Origin: Immersiella caudata
Lineage: Eukaryota > Ascomycota > Sordariomycetes > Sordariales > Lasiosphaeriaceae
Length of the DNA: 64,000 nucleotides
NCBI GenBank assembly: GCA_030512335.1
Contig: JAULSU010000006.1
Span: 1,488,001-1,552,000, forward strand
Direction: 5' to 3'
This document shows, one piece after another, positions 21,088-31,784 of this stretch (its first letter is position 1; every line of letters starts with the position of its first letter). Below the pieces are notes generated by a model, which worked only from the letters and a program-made list of their open reading frames with translations, was not told where the DNA came from and did not search any database. Made by a program: the position numbers and the translations under genes.

Positions 21088-22126
21088 GCCGTGGTGCCCT
21101 ACGTTCAGACTGTTCGTTCTCGTTTTTTGGGTGTACTTATCGTTGAAGCACGTTGCCGCCACCATGTGACGATCGTGGACGAGGCAATTGCGGCTTGTTG
21201 TTCGCAAGACCTACCTACCTAGGGCTGCGACGAAAGAGCTCACTGGGGAGCGGGGTGAGAAATCACAGAGGCAAGGACCGTTTGGGAAGTGGGTGGAGTC
21301 TGCATTTGACCAGCAGTGCCCGCATCTGTTTTCCAGCCGCAGCCCCCGTTAGCAGTCATGTTGGAATCCCCTGTCTCACAGAGAAACTCTGCGATGCCAT
21401 AACAATCCTTGACTGGCTGCACTATGGACCCTGATGCAACGCGTCTCGTTGGCGAACCAGCGCGTTCCATGGGCGTATTTTTCCGAGACGGATATCTTCT
21501 GCGCTATCTTTGCTCTATTTTTTTAACAGGCGTCAATATCTCCAATTGAAGTTCACTATCGGCGGTTGGTGCTTACTGTATTGATGTCAGACATAACATT
21601 TACAGCCACCCTCCAAACAACCCGGGCCCCGGGGGAGGTTAAGTCGTCGACAGCAATGAACAACCCTGCCATACGAAATCTAATTAGACAGGACACTAGC
21701 GCGATCTTCGCTGATCACTGTGAAACCCTCCTCGAGCGGTGGGAATTTGTTGTAAAGAGACAGGCCCCAAGAGCTCTTACAGGACATACTGCGGGAGTGT
21801 CCTTTTGTCTTGACTGAAGCCTCAAGAGCGCTTGCACAAATGGCGATGACGCCGTATGATGCATGTCAAACCCAGTAGAGGCTCGCAGAAATGAAGATGA
21901 TGCTTCAATCTCAGGTTGAGGTTGGGCAGCATCACCACACGGCACGTGACAGGTAGACTACACATTGGCTTTGAGGATATGGCCGTTTTCCTCGTTCTGT
22001 GGACTCGGTGGCTCTGAACCCACTTGTCAATGGTCACAGTGGTCGGCGCCTCGTAGACTTGGTGAGAGGTTGGTTCCACCATTCTGCGGGCTTTCATGGT
22101 TCTGATTCTACGCTTGGTGATCAGGT
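21088..22126. other. Relic-rich spacer without recognised gene
   Basis: Short frames only. A plus-strand stretch near 21745-21890 reads LLQDILRECPFVLTEASRAL before a stop; this is slightly reminiscent of the Cys-containing C-terminal region of fungal non-LTR reverse transcriptases, but too short to call. Confidence 0.25.
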
Positions 22127-22325
22127 GTTCTGGATCCCATCGTCCGAGTTCCTGGATCCCCTCGTGCAGGTTCCGGGATTTTATCGTCCATGCATTGGGA
22201 GCCCCTCCTCCCGGCTCCGTGTTTAGTATTCGGGGCTCCTAGGTTTGGTGGTAGGCGCCTCTGGATCTGCTGGTCAGGGTTCCTGGGTTCCCTCGTCCGG
22301 GTTTGTGGATTTTCATCGCCAGGGT
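22127..22325. repeat. Degenerate ~22-bp tandem repeats in two blocks
   Basis: Units of the form GTTCCTGGATCCCCTCGTCCxG recur at 22127-22192 (three units) and again at 22276-22325 (two units), with an unrelated-looking spacer. Units differ mainly by C/T and G/A changes. Not coding in any frame. Confidence 0.65.
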
Positions 22326-22329
22326 TGCT

Positions 22330-23048
22330 ACCGTGGGGACCGAAATGAGTGTCCATGATTTCGATGTTTAAACTTTCTCCGTACGGGCAACGGGGCCCTG
22401 GTTTGCGGCTGAGACAGTGCGCTGCTGTATACTCCGTGCCAAGTAGTTATATGAGTGGAACTGGCTGTAGGTGCGGCTCCAAATTAGCGGCAGCCATGGC
22501 CAGGGATAGTACAATAGCCACTTTCGGCAATTGACGGTTGCGCAGCTCTGTAGTGCCAAGAGATCGGTCGATAACATGATAACAATCCAATAGCTGCATA
22601 ATAATACACCCTTCCTGGAAGAACTCTGCTGATTTATCATTACAGTAGTGTAACGGAAACCACAGAACGCATTCTAGGTACAATACAGCACAGGATCTAA
22701 TTATCGAGAGCGGCCACACATCGCAGCCTATCGTGATGCTTCGCGGCGAACCTACGTTGCTGTGATGGCTACAGTCCCTCTCATGCGATGGGTGCTGCTG
22801 TAGGGGAGCTGAGTGTCGACCTTGAGCTTTCCAACGAAATCAATGCTGCACTGTATATGTACAGTCGCTTGCACAATCGGTTTCAGGACATAAGCCCGCC
22901 GGGTGGAATAATCTTGACCTCCGTGTCTCCCTCTCTCTCCCCCTCCCGCCCCCCCTCTCCCTCTTTCTCTCACACACACACTTTCACACTCTTCCGCTCA
23001 CAGAGAGACAGAGACAGAGACAGAGAGAGAGAGATCAGTTCGTGAATA
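22330..23048. other. Spacer with low-complexity tract
   Basis: No supported gene. 22927-23034 is a simple-sequence tract running from C/T-rich (CTCTCTCCCC) through (CA)n to (GA)n, ending GAGAGAGAGA. Confidence 0.4.
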
Positions 23049-23796
23049 TCAGAAAAAGGTCCGCAGGAAGCGCAGGAACTTATCTAAGGCGGCCTTTCCT
23101 CCGGGACTTTCACAAAACCTGCTCTCGCTGTGCTGGAATACACCACTCATCTTGGCAAAGGGAGTTTTGCATCCAGGGCAACAAAATTCCCAGTCCTCAT
23201 CAGTAGACCTGTAACTTGCCGACTCGTCACATTTGTGTGCATATGCGTTGATATCTTGCACATTGATCCCAGACGGACATGTACCGGCCTCAAGGTGGAG
23301 AAGCATTGCGGAATCCCTGTCAAACATCCGATTACAGCCACCTAGACATGGGGTATTCTTTGGAGTATGAACTCTCTGGTGCTGTACTGAAGGTTAAAGA
23401 TGTGGGCCAGGGATAACACTGACGCGAGAGACTTACGTTTATGAGATTTGACGGTGAGGCAAAGAAGTTCCCGCATATGACACAGAGGTTGTGAGCAGCT
23501 ACGTCATGCTGTTGGAGGCTCTCCGAAGAACCATAATCCTTTTCGCAGTTCGTGCAGAAGAAGTGCTTCTGCTCCAGGTGGTCACATAGTTCCGATGCCG
23601 TCTCAAAGTCTGGGCGGTGCTGGCACTTGTTGCATAGATGATGGTTGGATGACATCTCGACATGTCGGCGGAGGTCATCGCGGAGCGCAAACTGTCGCTG
23701 GCATCGGAAGCAGTACGTCTTAGGGTGCTTATCACGACAGTGCTGATAGAGACTGTTCGATCTCTCGAACTCGCGACCACAGCTAAGGCAATCCAT
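23049..23796 (-). CDS. C2H2 zinc-finger protein
   Basis: Two exons, 23796..23437 and 23381..23049, joined in phase 0 over a 55-base intron (GTAAGT..TACAG); 230 residues. Fingers in order: LSCGREF..LYQHCRDKH (about residues 3-24), YCFRCQRQFALRDDLRRHVEMSSNH, a short HLCNKCQHR..LCDHLEQKH, FFCTNCEKDY..LQQHDVAAH, LCVICGNFFASPSNLINHQRVH (split by the intron exactly between N and H), a variant PCLGGCNRMFDRDSAMLLHLEAGTC and a last FCCPGCKTPF..VFQHSESRFC. Such multi-finger proteins are common in Pezizomycotina; many are nuclear DNA-binding, and function is unknown here. It is the only intact gene in 16.8-27 kb, sitting among relics and repeats. Upstream exons cannot be excluded. Confidence 0.85.
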
Positions 23797-24021
23797 CGTA
23801 CTATGACTCGGCTTTGAGCTCAGCCATCTAGTCGTTTCAAGCCAAGCGACGAGCGGGGGGACGGTAAAGCTAGAGAGGGCTTACGAGTACGGGGTCAATC
23901 AGTTCAGGGTCACGTGGGAGGACTCGCCGTGTGCTCAACGAATGATCGAGTTCGGCTTTTTTCTGGAATGGACACCAGTTAGATTTTTGCTCCAAAAAAG
24001 AGCGTTGGGGGTAGGGAGTAG
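23797..24021. promoter_or_regulatory. Upstream region of the C2H2 gene
   Basis: About 225 bases between the zinc-finger start codon and the head-to-head LTR-like repeat. Any promoter would have to lie here or within the repeat. Nothing specific recognised. Confidence 0.3.
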
Positions 24022-24792
24022 TGTTACGACCGGTGCCAGTCGACGAACGGTCGGTAGGGGTCGCTGGGGTGATTGAAGGGGTGAGAGGGGTAATACGGAA
24101 GCAAGTCCTTACAGACGGGGGTTCACTGAGTCAATAGTCGTATGTCACTATAATGCAAGGTAGCACGCGGGGTGACGATGCAGTAGGACACAATTAAAGA
24201 GAGCTTAATTGATAAAGCGAATACTTGCGTGAGGAACCAGAAGGTCACTCCCCCAAGCGTACTACAGTGGCTATCTATACGGCACAGATGTGTGACGGCC
24301 TGCGGGCAGGCCTTGTGTGGCGGCCTGGACCGACGTGTCTCCGCAGGGGTCACAGTAAGGAGAAAGGCAAGCACTGTGCTGAGGCACAGTGGTCTCTGCG
24401 GATCTTGGCACCTCTGTCAACAGAGGCCTTGACAACCACAGAGGCAGGGGGCCTCTAGGACCCACTGCCTCTGGAGCCTCAGTTCACCAAGACCACAGAG
24501 GCCGCTCCAAACTACATAACAGCAATTGGTATAGATAGCTATCATCGTACCCACAATGGTGTGTGGAACAAAAGATTCCTCACGCAAGTATTCGCTCGCC
24601 AATTGAACCAACTTCGATTGTGTCCTACTGCACCAACACTTGGAGTGTTGCTCTACTTATCGTGACATACGATCACCCTTGACCAGTGAACCCCCTCCGT
24701 CTGTAAGGACTTGCTTCTGCACCACCGCTCTCTACCCACCAACTTATCTAGCAACCCCGCCGACCGCACGTCGACATGCACCGGTCGTAACA
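24022..24792. mobile_element. Head-to-head pair of LTR-like repeats (long inverted repeat)
   Basis: The segment starts TGTTACGACCGG and ends CCGGTCGTAACA. The left arm (24022 to about 24280, minus orientation) and right arm (about 24525-24792, plus orientation) are inverted copies of the repeat also found at 19200-19591. Both contain, in order toward their ends, TATAGATAGC, TTCCTCACGCAAGTATTCGC, TGTGTCCTACTGCA, GTGACATACGA, GTAAGGACTTGCTTC and GTCGAC. The centre has several CAGAGGC/GCCTCTG words. The 5-base flanks (AGTAG and AGATG) are not identical, so a single transposition event with target duplication is not supported. It could be two solo LTRs that met head to head or a fold-back element. 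Confidence 0.65.
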
Positions 24793-25785
24793 AGATGCTG
24801 TTCTGGCTCTGTTGCCCTTGTGGCTCTGCGGCACAGAGCCATAATGCATCAGAGCCCCTTAGGTCTGCGACCCCTCACAGCTCTGTCACCAGATCCTTTT
24901 CTTGGCACAGATCCTCAGTGCCTGTACAGTTTACATACTGTTCTTATACCGTGGTGCCTGCGGGGACGCGTCGTCCCGCCCTGGGTGGCCTGCAGGTCGT
25001 CTCCAGCAGTTTGCGTGCTAGTGTCCATATTACGGCATCAAAACAACACAACAACAACAGCAAAATGAACGTAGCGCCCTCAAATGTGGACGTTAAACTC
25101 AGGGTCTCTACTCACCTTGCAGTGGTCATTCATCGAGTTTTATGAGCATTTTGGGCAAAACTAGCTCATAATACCTGTAGCGATCATGGTGCGACTTATC
25201 ACTGCCAAAACCGGCTTAGTGTGCCCGCCCGCCCAGCAGCAATTGACAGCTTCCGCTATGGATCCGTAACTCTGGCTGTCATGTGTCAGATAAACAGCGA
25301 CTACCACTTGTTAGAGCAATTGAACGTTCCCTGATCTTTAGTGCGGTGGTAATGCGCGACATTATGTGCCTGATACGAAGTGCGGAGCGACGCACTGTAG
25401 TAGCCGCAGCCAGGGCAGAACTGGTCCATGCGGAGAACAATTTGTTGCTTTGTAGCGGCATACAGGCCTGTAATACAGCGCCTGAGAGCCTGTGGAAGCC
25501 TGTAGTACAGGCTTCCTTCAGGGGAAGAAGTGCGAGTACAGTGCTCCGGAGGAGCTGTCAGAAACACTGCACCTTGGAATGAGTGAAAAAGAACAGCTTG
25601 ATTGTATTGCTTGTTGAGGTTCTAGCTTTCAGCCAGAACCTCCTTCTTTATAGACCACTCCGTGGGATTCAGCCTCGTCAACACCATGGCTAAGGCTGAC
25701 TAGCGTTCAGGCGGTGCCAGGCATCCAGTCAGCTTCGCTGACCGGAAGCCCAGGGCCCCTGAACCCCTTTCTTTCTGACACTTAC
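24793..25785. other. Repeat-rich spacer, no gene
   Basis: Contains repeated words such as CACAGAGCC/GGCTCTG (24820-24900) and CTGTA/TACAGG (25460-25515), likely decayed mobile-element sequence. No reverse transcriptase, integrase or other domain is readable. Confidence 0.35.
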
Positions 25786-25842
25786 CCACTTAGTTTCCCT
25801 GCGACCCTGCCGACCGATAGTCGACAAGCACTGGTCGTAACA
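25786..25842 (+). mobile_element. LTR-like repeat fragment, terminal ~57 bp
   Basis: CTGCGACCCTGCCGACCGA followed by GTCGACAAGC and ending GGTCGTAACA matches the last part of copy 1 (19548-19591) almost exactly, in the same orientation. Similarity upstream of it is not evident. Confidence 0.6.
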
Positions 25843-25960
25843 ATTTTGTCCACAATGCTCTCAAGTCCCGTCGTACCATTAGCTCGGGCCCCACTTTGCA
25901 TGAGCACCTCCCCCGCTGCCTTGCCACTGTAATCTTCTAGTCAGCTGCCATCCCCGCACA

Positions 25961-26922
25961 ATGGCTCCCGGCCCACAACCCGAGCTTGAACCTGTCAAAG
26001 ATGCAGCTTGGTTCATGTCGCAGGGTGACTAATGGGCCATCTTTCGACGGTTCCAGCAGCTCAGTGTTCGCAACTTTCTCTCTCGCTGCAGCAAACACGG
26101 GCATCTTTCGAGACGGGCGCGCACGACACAGATGCGATTGACCTCGATGAAACCTTGCACAAATACCGTAAGAGCCTCCCATAGTTTCCTCCTCCTCGTC
26201 ATCCCCATCATCTTGCAGGGGTAAATAACCCAATCCACTCAGACCATGCCCTGATATCATACGCCCAAATCAGTGCCATAATCGATCCGCAGCGGAAACA
26301 TGTGGACGGCCTCGTCCGCTGTTTGCAAGATAACGATGTGGCGGACCTGCAGGCAGGTATGGCGAATTGGAGCTTTCTACCGCACTCCGCGGATCCTCCG
26401 AGCGTGAGAGAGAAAAAAAAAAGAGCGAGACCTCGTCGCCGTTTGCAGCAAGGACGATGGCTTGTTTTACCGCCTCGGTAATCGCGTCGCTGAGCAGTTC
26501 GCCAGGGTGAGGAATGGAATCTCCCCCCCCCCCTCTCTTCATCTTTCTGATCGTTGGGCGATATCACAGCAGTAGATATGGGGCAATGAAAGCGGCGTTC
26601 TCCACACGTGGACGGACGACTGGCCGCGCAGGATTGCCAGGGCGTTCCTGACGGCGTTCGCGGTTTTGTTGCTCGCTACGCCGATTGTAAATTTGTATTT
26701 CATTCGGAAGAATCCCGGCAAGGCGTTGGCTGTTGTGGTCGCGTGGACCGTCTCATTCGCTTTCGTCATGGCGATGGCGACGGATTCTAAGGACATTGAG
26801 GTTATTGCGACCTCTGCTGCGTGAGTACCGGCCCTTCTCTGTTTCTGTTCATTACTGGAACGGACAAGCTGACTGAGAGGTGTAGATATGCGGCTGTAAT
26901 GTTTGTTTTTCTCGAGAGCTGA
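25961..26922 (+). pseudogene. DUF6594 membrane protein gene, decayed
   Basis: The ATG at 25961 opens MAPGPQPELEPV..MSQGD, then TAA, then in the same frame WAIFRRFQQLSVRNF. A frame change leads to LQQTRASFE and DAIDLDETLHKYR, an apparent intron (GTAAGA..TTGCAG), DHALISYAQISAIIDPQRKHV and finally, after another junction, RIARAFLTAFAVLLLATPIVNLY, VVVAWTVSFAFVMAMAT and, over a GTGAGT..TGTAG intron, YAAVMFVFLES-stop. IFRRF..L..RNLL near the start and two or three C-terminal membrane helices ending ..TAAYAAVLVVFL are the layout of the fungal DUF6594 family. A stop and a frameshift in the first exon make it a likely pseudogene; the C-terminal exons are still clean, so decay is recent or the first exon is mis-read. 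Confidence 0.65.
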
Positions 26923-27056
26923 TGGTTCTCCTTTTGACTGGAGCAAAACACCGGAGAACAGGCTTGAGCCTGGGCAAGCGACGTTCACGTCGGTGAGATT
27001 GGCTACGAAAGTAGAGATCATGCGAGTCTAGATTTGTCTCATAAACAGCAAGCTTA

Positions 27057-27971
27057 TCACCCCTTCATCCCACCCTTAACATACTCCTCCAACCCCACCA
27101 TCTTCATCCCCCTCTCAAAATTCATCGTCCTCTCCACCTCCCAAGCCGTCCCCTTCCCCGCCGCAAACACACTCCGATACTTCACCATCCCATCCCCCGG
27201 CTTCCTCCTCACCTCCTCCCCCGCCTCCTCCACACCCAAAAACCCCCTCTCCCACTCCCCCCCCAAAACCCTCTCCAAAACCTCCGCCACCTCCCCATAA
27301 CTAACCGTATCCCCCGCCACATAAACCACTCTATCTTCCGTTCCGTCCGGCACATAAACACACTCCGCAACCGCCCTTCCGATATCCCCCGCCGTCGTCA
27401 CCGTAACTCTATTCTCCCACCCCCCAAGCGCCATAACCTTCCTCCCTTCCACATCCACCACCCCAAACCCCTTCTCAAATAAAAAACTCATAAACAACCC
27501 CGTCGTCACCACCGTCCACCTCGTACTATCTTGCGCTGCTAACTTCTCTCGCACGGACAACATCTCATCGAATAAATCTTGATCACTCCCCTTGCCGATG
27601 GAGGGGTAATCCAAACCGAACTGCCACGGGAAGTAACGCTTCACCCCGGCTTGGAGGACTGCGGAGGTGACGCGGGATTGAGTACCGGGGGGGAGACCGA
27701 AGCCGGAAGCTTGGATGACGGTGTGGTATTTTGAGAAGGTGGTGGCTAGGGAGGGGATAGGGTCGTTTACGAAGTCGCCGGGTTCGAGGGTGATGCCGAG
27801 GGAGGTGAGGCGGGTGGTTTCGGGGGTGGGTGGGGGGGTGAGGGTGGATGGGCGCCGGAGGAGGGCGATGGTGGTTGTTGGGGGGCGGGACGGGTGGGTG
27901 AGGAGGGCGGTTAAGATGGCGGTGCCGAGTTCGCCGGCGCCGATGATTAGGATGGAGGGGGGAGGGGACAT
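27057..27971 (-). CDS. NmrA-like/isoflavone-reductase-like NAD(P)-binding protein (1)
   Basis: Single exon, 304 residues. N-terminal Rossmann strand and loop ILIIGAGELGTAILTALL (GxGxxG, residues 7-24), then a hydrophilic Pro/Thr-rich connection, a GDF.ND..SL segment, VIQASGFGLPPG, and KRYFPWQFGLDY (about 129-140), the substrate-side motif of the isoflavone reductase/NmrA group. A VTTAGDIGRAVAECV stretch (about 193-207) is also typical. Such proteins are NADPH-dependent reductases or NADPH sensors in the cytosol; no substrate can be named. The catalytic Lys of true isoflavone reductases is not evident in the usual place. It is one of two NmrA-like genes here (see 32782-33729); they are not close in sequence. 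Extreme strand bias (CCC/ACC in the coding strand's early part). Confidence 0.85.
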   Translation of the reverse strand: MSPPPSILIIGAGELGTAILTALLTHPSRPPTTTIALLRRPSTLTPPPTPETTRLTSLGITLEPGDFVNDPIPSLATTFSKYHTVIQASGFGLPPGTQSRVTSAVLQAGVKRYFPWQFGLDYPSIGKGSDQDLFDEMLSVREKLAAQDSTRWTVVTTGLFMSFLFEKGFGVVDVEGRKVMALGGWENRVTVTTAGDIGRAVAECVYVPDGTEDRVVYVAGDTVSYGEVAEVLERVLGGEWERGFLGVEEAGEEVRRKPGDGMVKYRSVFAAGKGTAWEVERTMNFERGMKMVGLEEYVKGGMKG

Positions 27972-27978
27972 TTTGTGC

Positions 27979-28010
27979 TGGTGGTGGTGGTGGTGGTGGT
28001 GGTGGTGGTG
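27979..28010. repeat. (TGG)n microsatellite
   Basis: About ten and a half perfect TGG units, read as (CCA)n on the coding strand, starting 7 bases upstream of the NmrA-like start codon, thus in its leader. Confidence 0.95.
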
Positions 28011-28635
28011 ACTGGGTGAAAGATGGGATGGGGACGGATTAAGGAAGGGACTTGGCTGGGTGGTTTTATACGCTTGTCATGGTGAGCTATGGTACGGGGG
28101 TGATGAGCGGCGGCGATTATGGTTGTCATTGGTCGAGGGATACGCTTGTGGTGCTGACAAATTGACCATCGTGGAGACAAACCGCGCGTATTCCTTGGAG
28201 TTGAGTCCGGGAAAACCATTAAGTTGGATAAAACTCGGATGTAGGGGGTCAACGGCCATTTTTGAGGTCAATTGAGTGGAGTTCTGATGATTTTGTGGTG
28301 TTCGTCTCCCATCAAAACGCTCCCGTAATGTCAACGAGCCAGACTTCAAGCGTCATCACAGCTTCCATTTTGAACACAATATCGAACCAACTTGAGACTG
28401 CCGCAGCATTTTGTGCAACCCGACGGCTGAATTTTGTGGCTGCTTCAGCCCTAACCGAACGGGAAGGTGCCTCAGGCTGACCGGTCTGATGTTCCGCCGC
28501 TATCACACCAAAAGGCAGGACTCTCAGAGGGCCCGCGCCTTCCCCGCTCCTGTCTGGGCACCTCAACAATGCAAACCGCAACAATTACGTTGAAGCATTT
28601 CAGCGACTGATCCCGTCAGCAACAACTCATGCGCC
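28011..28635. promoter_or_regulatory. Divergent region between NmrA-like (1) and HET gene
   Basis: About 625 bases between start codons facing away from each other. No gene supported; promoters of both neighbours must lie here. Confidence 0.35.
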
Positions 28636-31222
28636 ATGGATCCGAAGCCATCCTTGATTGTGACGCTGCCTTACCGTTACTGTGGGGACTGCACAGATGC
28701 CTTGCAAAGGTGGCGCGACGAACCGGTAAGCCACTAGATAATGGGAATGATCATGGTGATGGATTCTGTAGCCCGATAACGATGCTTACCACCACCGCTA
28801 GTCTTCATTCCCGCGCCGCGACTTGCCCGAGATCGGGTACCAGGTATCGGGTTGGACATGGTTCGTTCGAGATCTCAGAGCAAGTGCCAGGAGCTGTCGA
28901 TGCTGTAATTTCCTCCTCGAGACGTTGAATGCCAGTCCCTGGATGCGCTTCGACGAGGAAGATCTCGTTGTCCTAAGCTCGGAGCTCGTTGGCTCCAAGA
29001 TGAGCGGCGTGCTCGCAACGCCTGAGGAGCGACGCGGCCCATCTGACTCCTCCTATTACGACAGGACCCCGGTCTCGCGATCAAAGTACGATCGGTATTA
29101 TCGCCCTACATTGGAGCTGTTCAAGAAGAGGGCTGTGGTAAGACCGCATAGAGGCTCTCACGAGGCTGTCGACGTTGCCTTTATTCTTCCCCTCGCAAAC
29201 TCGTACGAGTCAGCATCTTGCCCATCAGTGGGTAATCTGGCCGATTCTCAGATGTTTTACGGAAGACCTGTTTCGGCACACGTTGATATGAAACTGGCTC
29301 AGCAATGGTTCCGGACATGTTGCATGGAGCACAAGGGGGCCGAGCCTGAGCCCGGTCCACTCAGCCCCCCAAAAAGGCGGCATACACCGTTCAGTGAGCA
29401 TGAAGGCGGTACCAACTGGTGCTTGCCAACTCCGAGGCCAAGAATCCCTCATTTTCGCTTGATTCATGTTCAGAAGCAGTGCGTTGTACTAGCTCGCGAT
29501 GGGGACAGCTACGCAGCTTTGAGCTATGTCTGGGGTCAGGCAAAGCGTCTTCTCCTGACCACCGAAACCCTTCAGCAGCTTTCGACACCAGGGGCGCTAT
29601 CTCCTGACAAGGAAGAAGTGCCGCGTACCTTCAAGGACGCTCTCCGGGTTGCCGAGCAGCTGGAGGTTGCGTTCGTGTGGATCGATGCGCTGTGTGTGAT
29701 GCAAGACAATGAAGAACAGCTCGTGCAGCACATGGACGTCATGGACTCCATATACGGCTCGGCGACACTCACAATTGTCAGCGACGCTGCAAGTGCCGAT
29801 AGCGGCATTCCCGGCATCAGCCTTCCCCGCGGCCCCCCACAAGCGATTCTCAACCACGGCTCCAGGTCATACATCAGTGCGAAGCGGACTTTTGGCAAAT
29901 CACTCACGAGCGACTCATGCTGGGAGAGCAGAGCGTGGTGCCTGCAGGAAAAAGTCTTCTCACTTCTAGTTTTCACCGGTCATCAAGCGTTCTACCACTG
30001 CGCCGCTACCACCTGGTTCGAGGATACCATCATGGAGCCGAGAGAGAAGAACCGTATAACCACAATCACCATTGCCGAGCGATCTAATCATGGGCGGAAG
30101 GACAGAGGCTCGGCCCAGCACACAGCCTACGAAGCCCATAGAAAGCTCTTTGAACGTAACTTTTTGCGGCTCTTGGAGGAATATACCAAGAGGCAGCTAT
30201 CCTTTGAGAGCGATGCCATCCGAGCCTTTAGCGGCATCCTCTCTTCCATGGAATCTCAGCATGGGCCTGCGATTTGGGGAGTTCCAGAATATATCTTTGC
30301 ACGCGGCATCTCGTGGTCGCAATCCCGACACAAGATGGATGCTCGGCGCCGGCAGTTTCCGAGCTGGAGCTGGGCTGGCTGGAGAGGGAATGATGGCTCG
30401 ACTATACGTTTTGGCAACGTATGGAGTGTTGTATCCGACATGTGGAAGATCGACTGGCACTATCACAAATTCGACAGGCAGACAAGAAAGTACGAGCTTA
30501 CGGCCGTGCAGCACTGGTATCGGAGATTTCAAGGAGTGGTTGAGACTCAGCGACCCAGGCACAAGCGCGGCCGACAGAGAGATCCACCCCCTGAGTCATC
30601 CGGGGTAAACACCCCGTTGCCAGAGTCCTCTATGTACCTTGACAACGCAGAATCAGCCGGGGAGTACAGAGCACTGCACAAAGCCTTCGAGGAAGAATCT
30701 CGGATGTATAACACGTGGGCCCTGCCGGATCATCCAAATGAACTAGGCTACGTCGAACTCGAAATGCCACCTTTTACGCATGATCCAACCACTATGCCAC
30801 CCATCAGCCACATCATCCGCTTCTTCACGAGTTGCGCGCGTGTCTGGATCGACGCAGAGCCAGATTTGGAGTACCCAGAGAAGCATTACCAATGGTATTC
30901 AATACCCAAAGACGGTAGTGACCGCGAAACCTTCTTTGCGATCCGCTCGCTGTCCCCGGAAAAACAGATTCTCGGACGCATCCCGCTGGATCCAAACTGG
31001 TCGGGCAGAGGAAAGGAGCATGAGCTCGTGTACATCAGTCCGAGCTTCTGGCCGCCAAGCGATCAGGACCTTGAGCCCGAACCGATCATTTTCTGGGTCA
31101 TGCTTGTTGAGGATTTGGAGGGAGCGCCGGGGGTGAAGAGCAGGGTGAGCATGTATGGGCCGATAGATATTACCACTTGGAGGATGGCAAAGCCGGTGTG
31201 GAAATGTGTCACTTTGGCTTGA
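28636..31222 (+). CDS. HET-domain protein (1), intact
   Basis: Two exons, 28636..28725 and 28802..31222 (intron GTAAGC..CGCTAG), joined in phase 0; 836 residues. The short first exon encodes a Cys-pair motif (YRYCGDCTDAL..W), followed in exon 2 by a further CRCC. The HET domain starts near residue 265: YAALSYVWG, then VPRTFKDALRVAEQLEV, FVWIDALCVMQDN (the family's WIDALCI.Q block) and IYGSATLTIVSDAA, then WCLQEKVFS (the usual W.LQE motif) and a C-terminal region with FPSWSWAGW. HET proteins act in cell-death-type incompatibility after hyphal fusion. All three HET blocks are present in frame, in contrast to the relics at 16.8-18.8 and 58-59.7 kb. Partner gene unknown. Confidence 0.92.
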
Positions 31223-31784
31223 GGCAATATGGTTCTTCTTGATGTTTTCTCCGAGAAAAATAAAGCAAATGAATGTCTGTAGGTGCCGTATCCCCGCGCG
31301 CGACGCGACACCGCCGCTGCGGCAACCCCTATTGCCGCTACGCCTGAGGCATTTTTCCAGCTAAATGGGGGTATTAAAGGTAGCTTTTACAGCCATTCTC
31401 CTGACCAAAGCGAAGAACGGTGTCCCGGATCATTCCCCAAGATGACGAGAGCTGAGTGAGCGGCACTTTTCGTAGACATAGCGGGGCCAAGCCCAATGAT
31501 GGACGGCAAAGCGAGAGCTTGGATGAAATTGAGAAGAAAAGAGAGATCAGACGAAAAAAACGGACTTGAAGTCGTGTGACAGAAAGTGGATCCGTTTTGC
31601 TGGATTTCTTCGGATTTGGAAATCGCTAGAGCAGCAACTTCCTCGTCGTCCGAGCTCTGGTGCACCTCACCGAGTTTTATTTCAATTTTCAGTAAATCTC
31701 AGCAAACAACAACCCACCTAAAATTCAGCGCCTACAACAATTCCAATGACCGCCCTCATCTGATCCGCGTAACGCGACGACACA
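31223..31784. other. Intergenic with a dispersed repeat
   Basis: HET 3' region and promoter of the next gene. Contains one copy of the short dispersed repeat listed separately. No gene seen. Confidence 0.35.
31316..31350. repeat. Short dispersed repeat, copy B
   Basis: 35 bases aligned without gaps with 34163-34197: 28 identical and all 7 differences are transitions. Weaker similarity continues to about 31372 (..AGCTAAATGGGGG). Looks like a small mobile-element remnant that has been mutated by C-to-T changes on either strand. Confidence 0.6.

Noticed and set aside
21745..21890. C-terminal end of a non-LTR reverse transcriptase
   Set aside because: Only some 20 residues look suggestive; no catalytic motif nearby.
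24022..24792. Complete transposon with target-site duplication
   Set aside because: The 5-base flanks AGTAG and AGATG differ and no coding region is present, so I list it only as paired LTR-like repeats.
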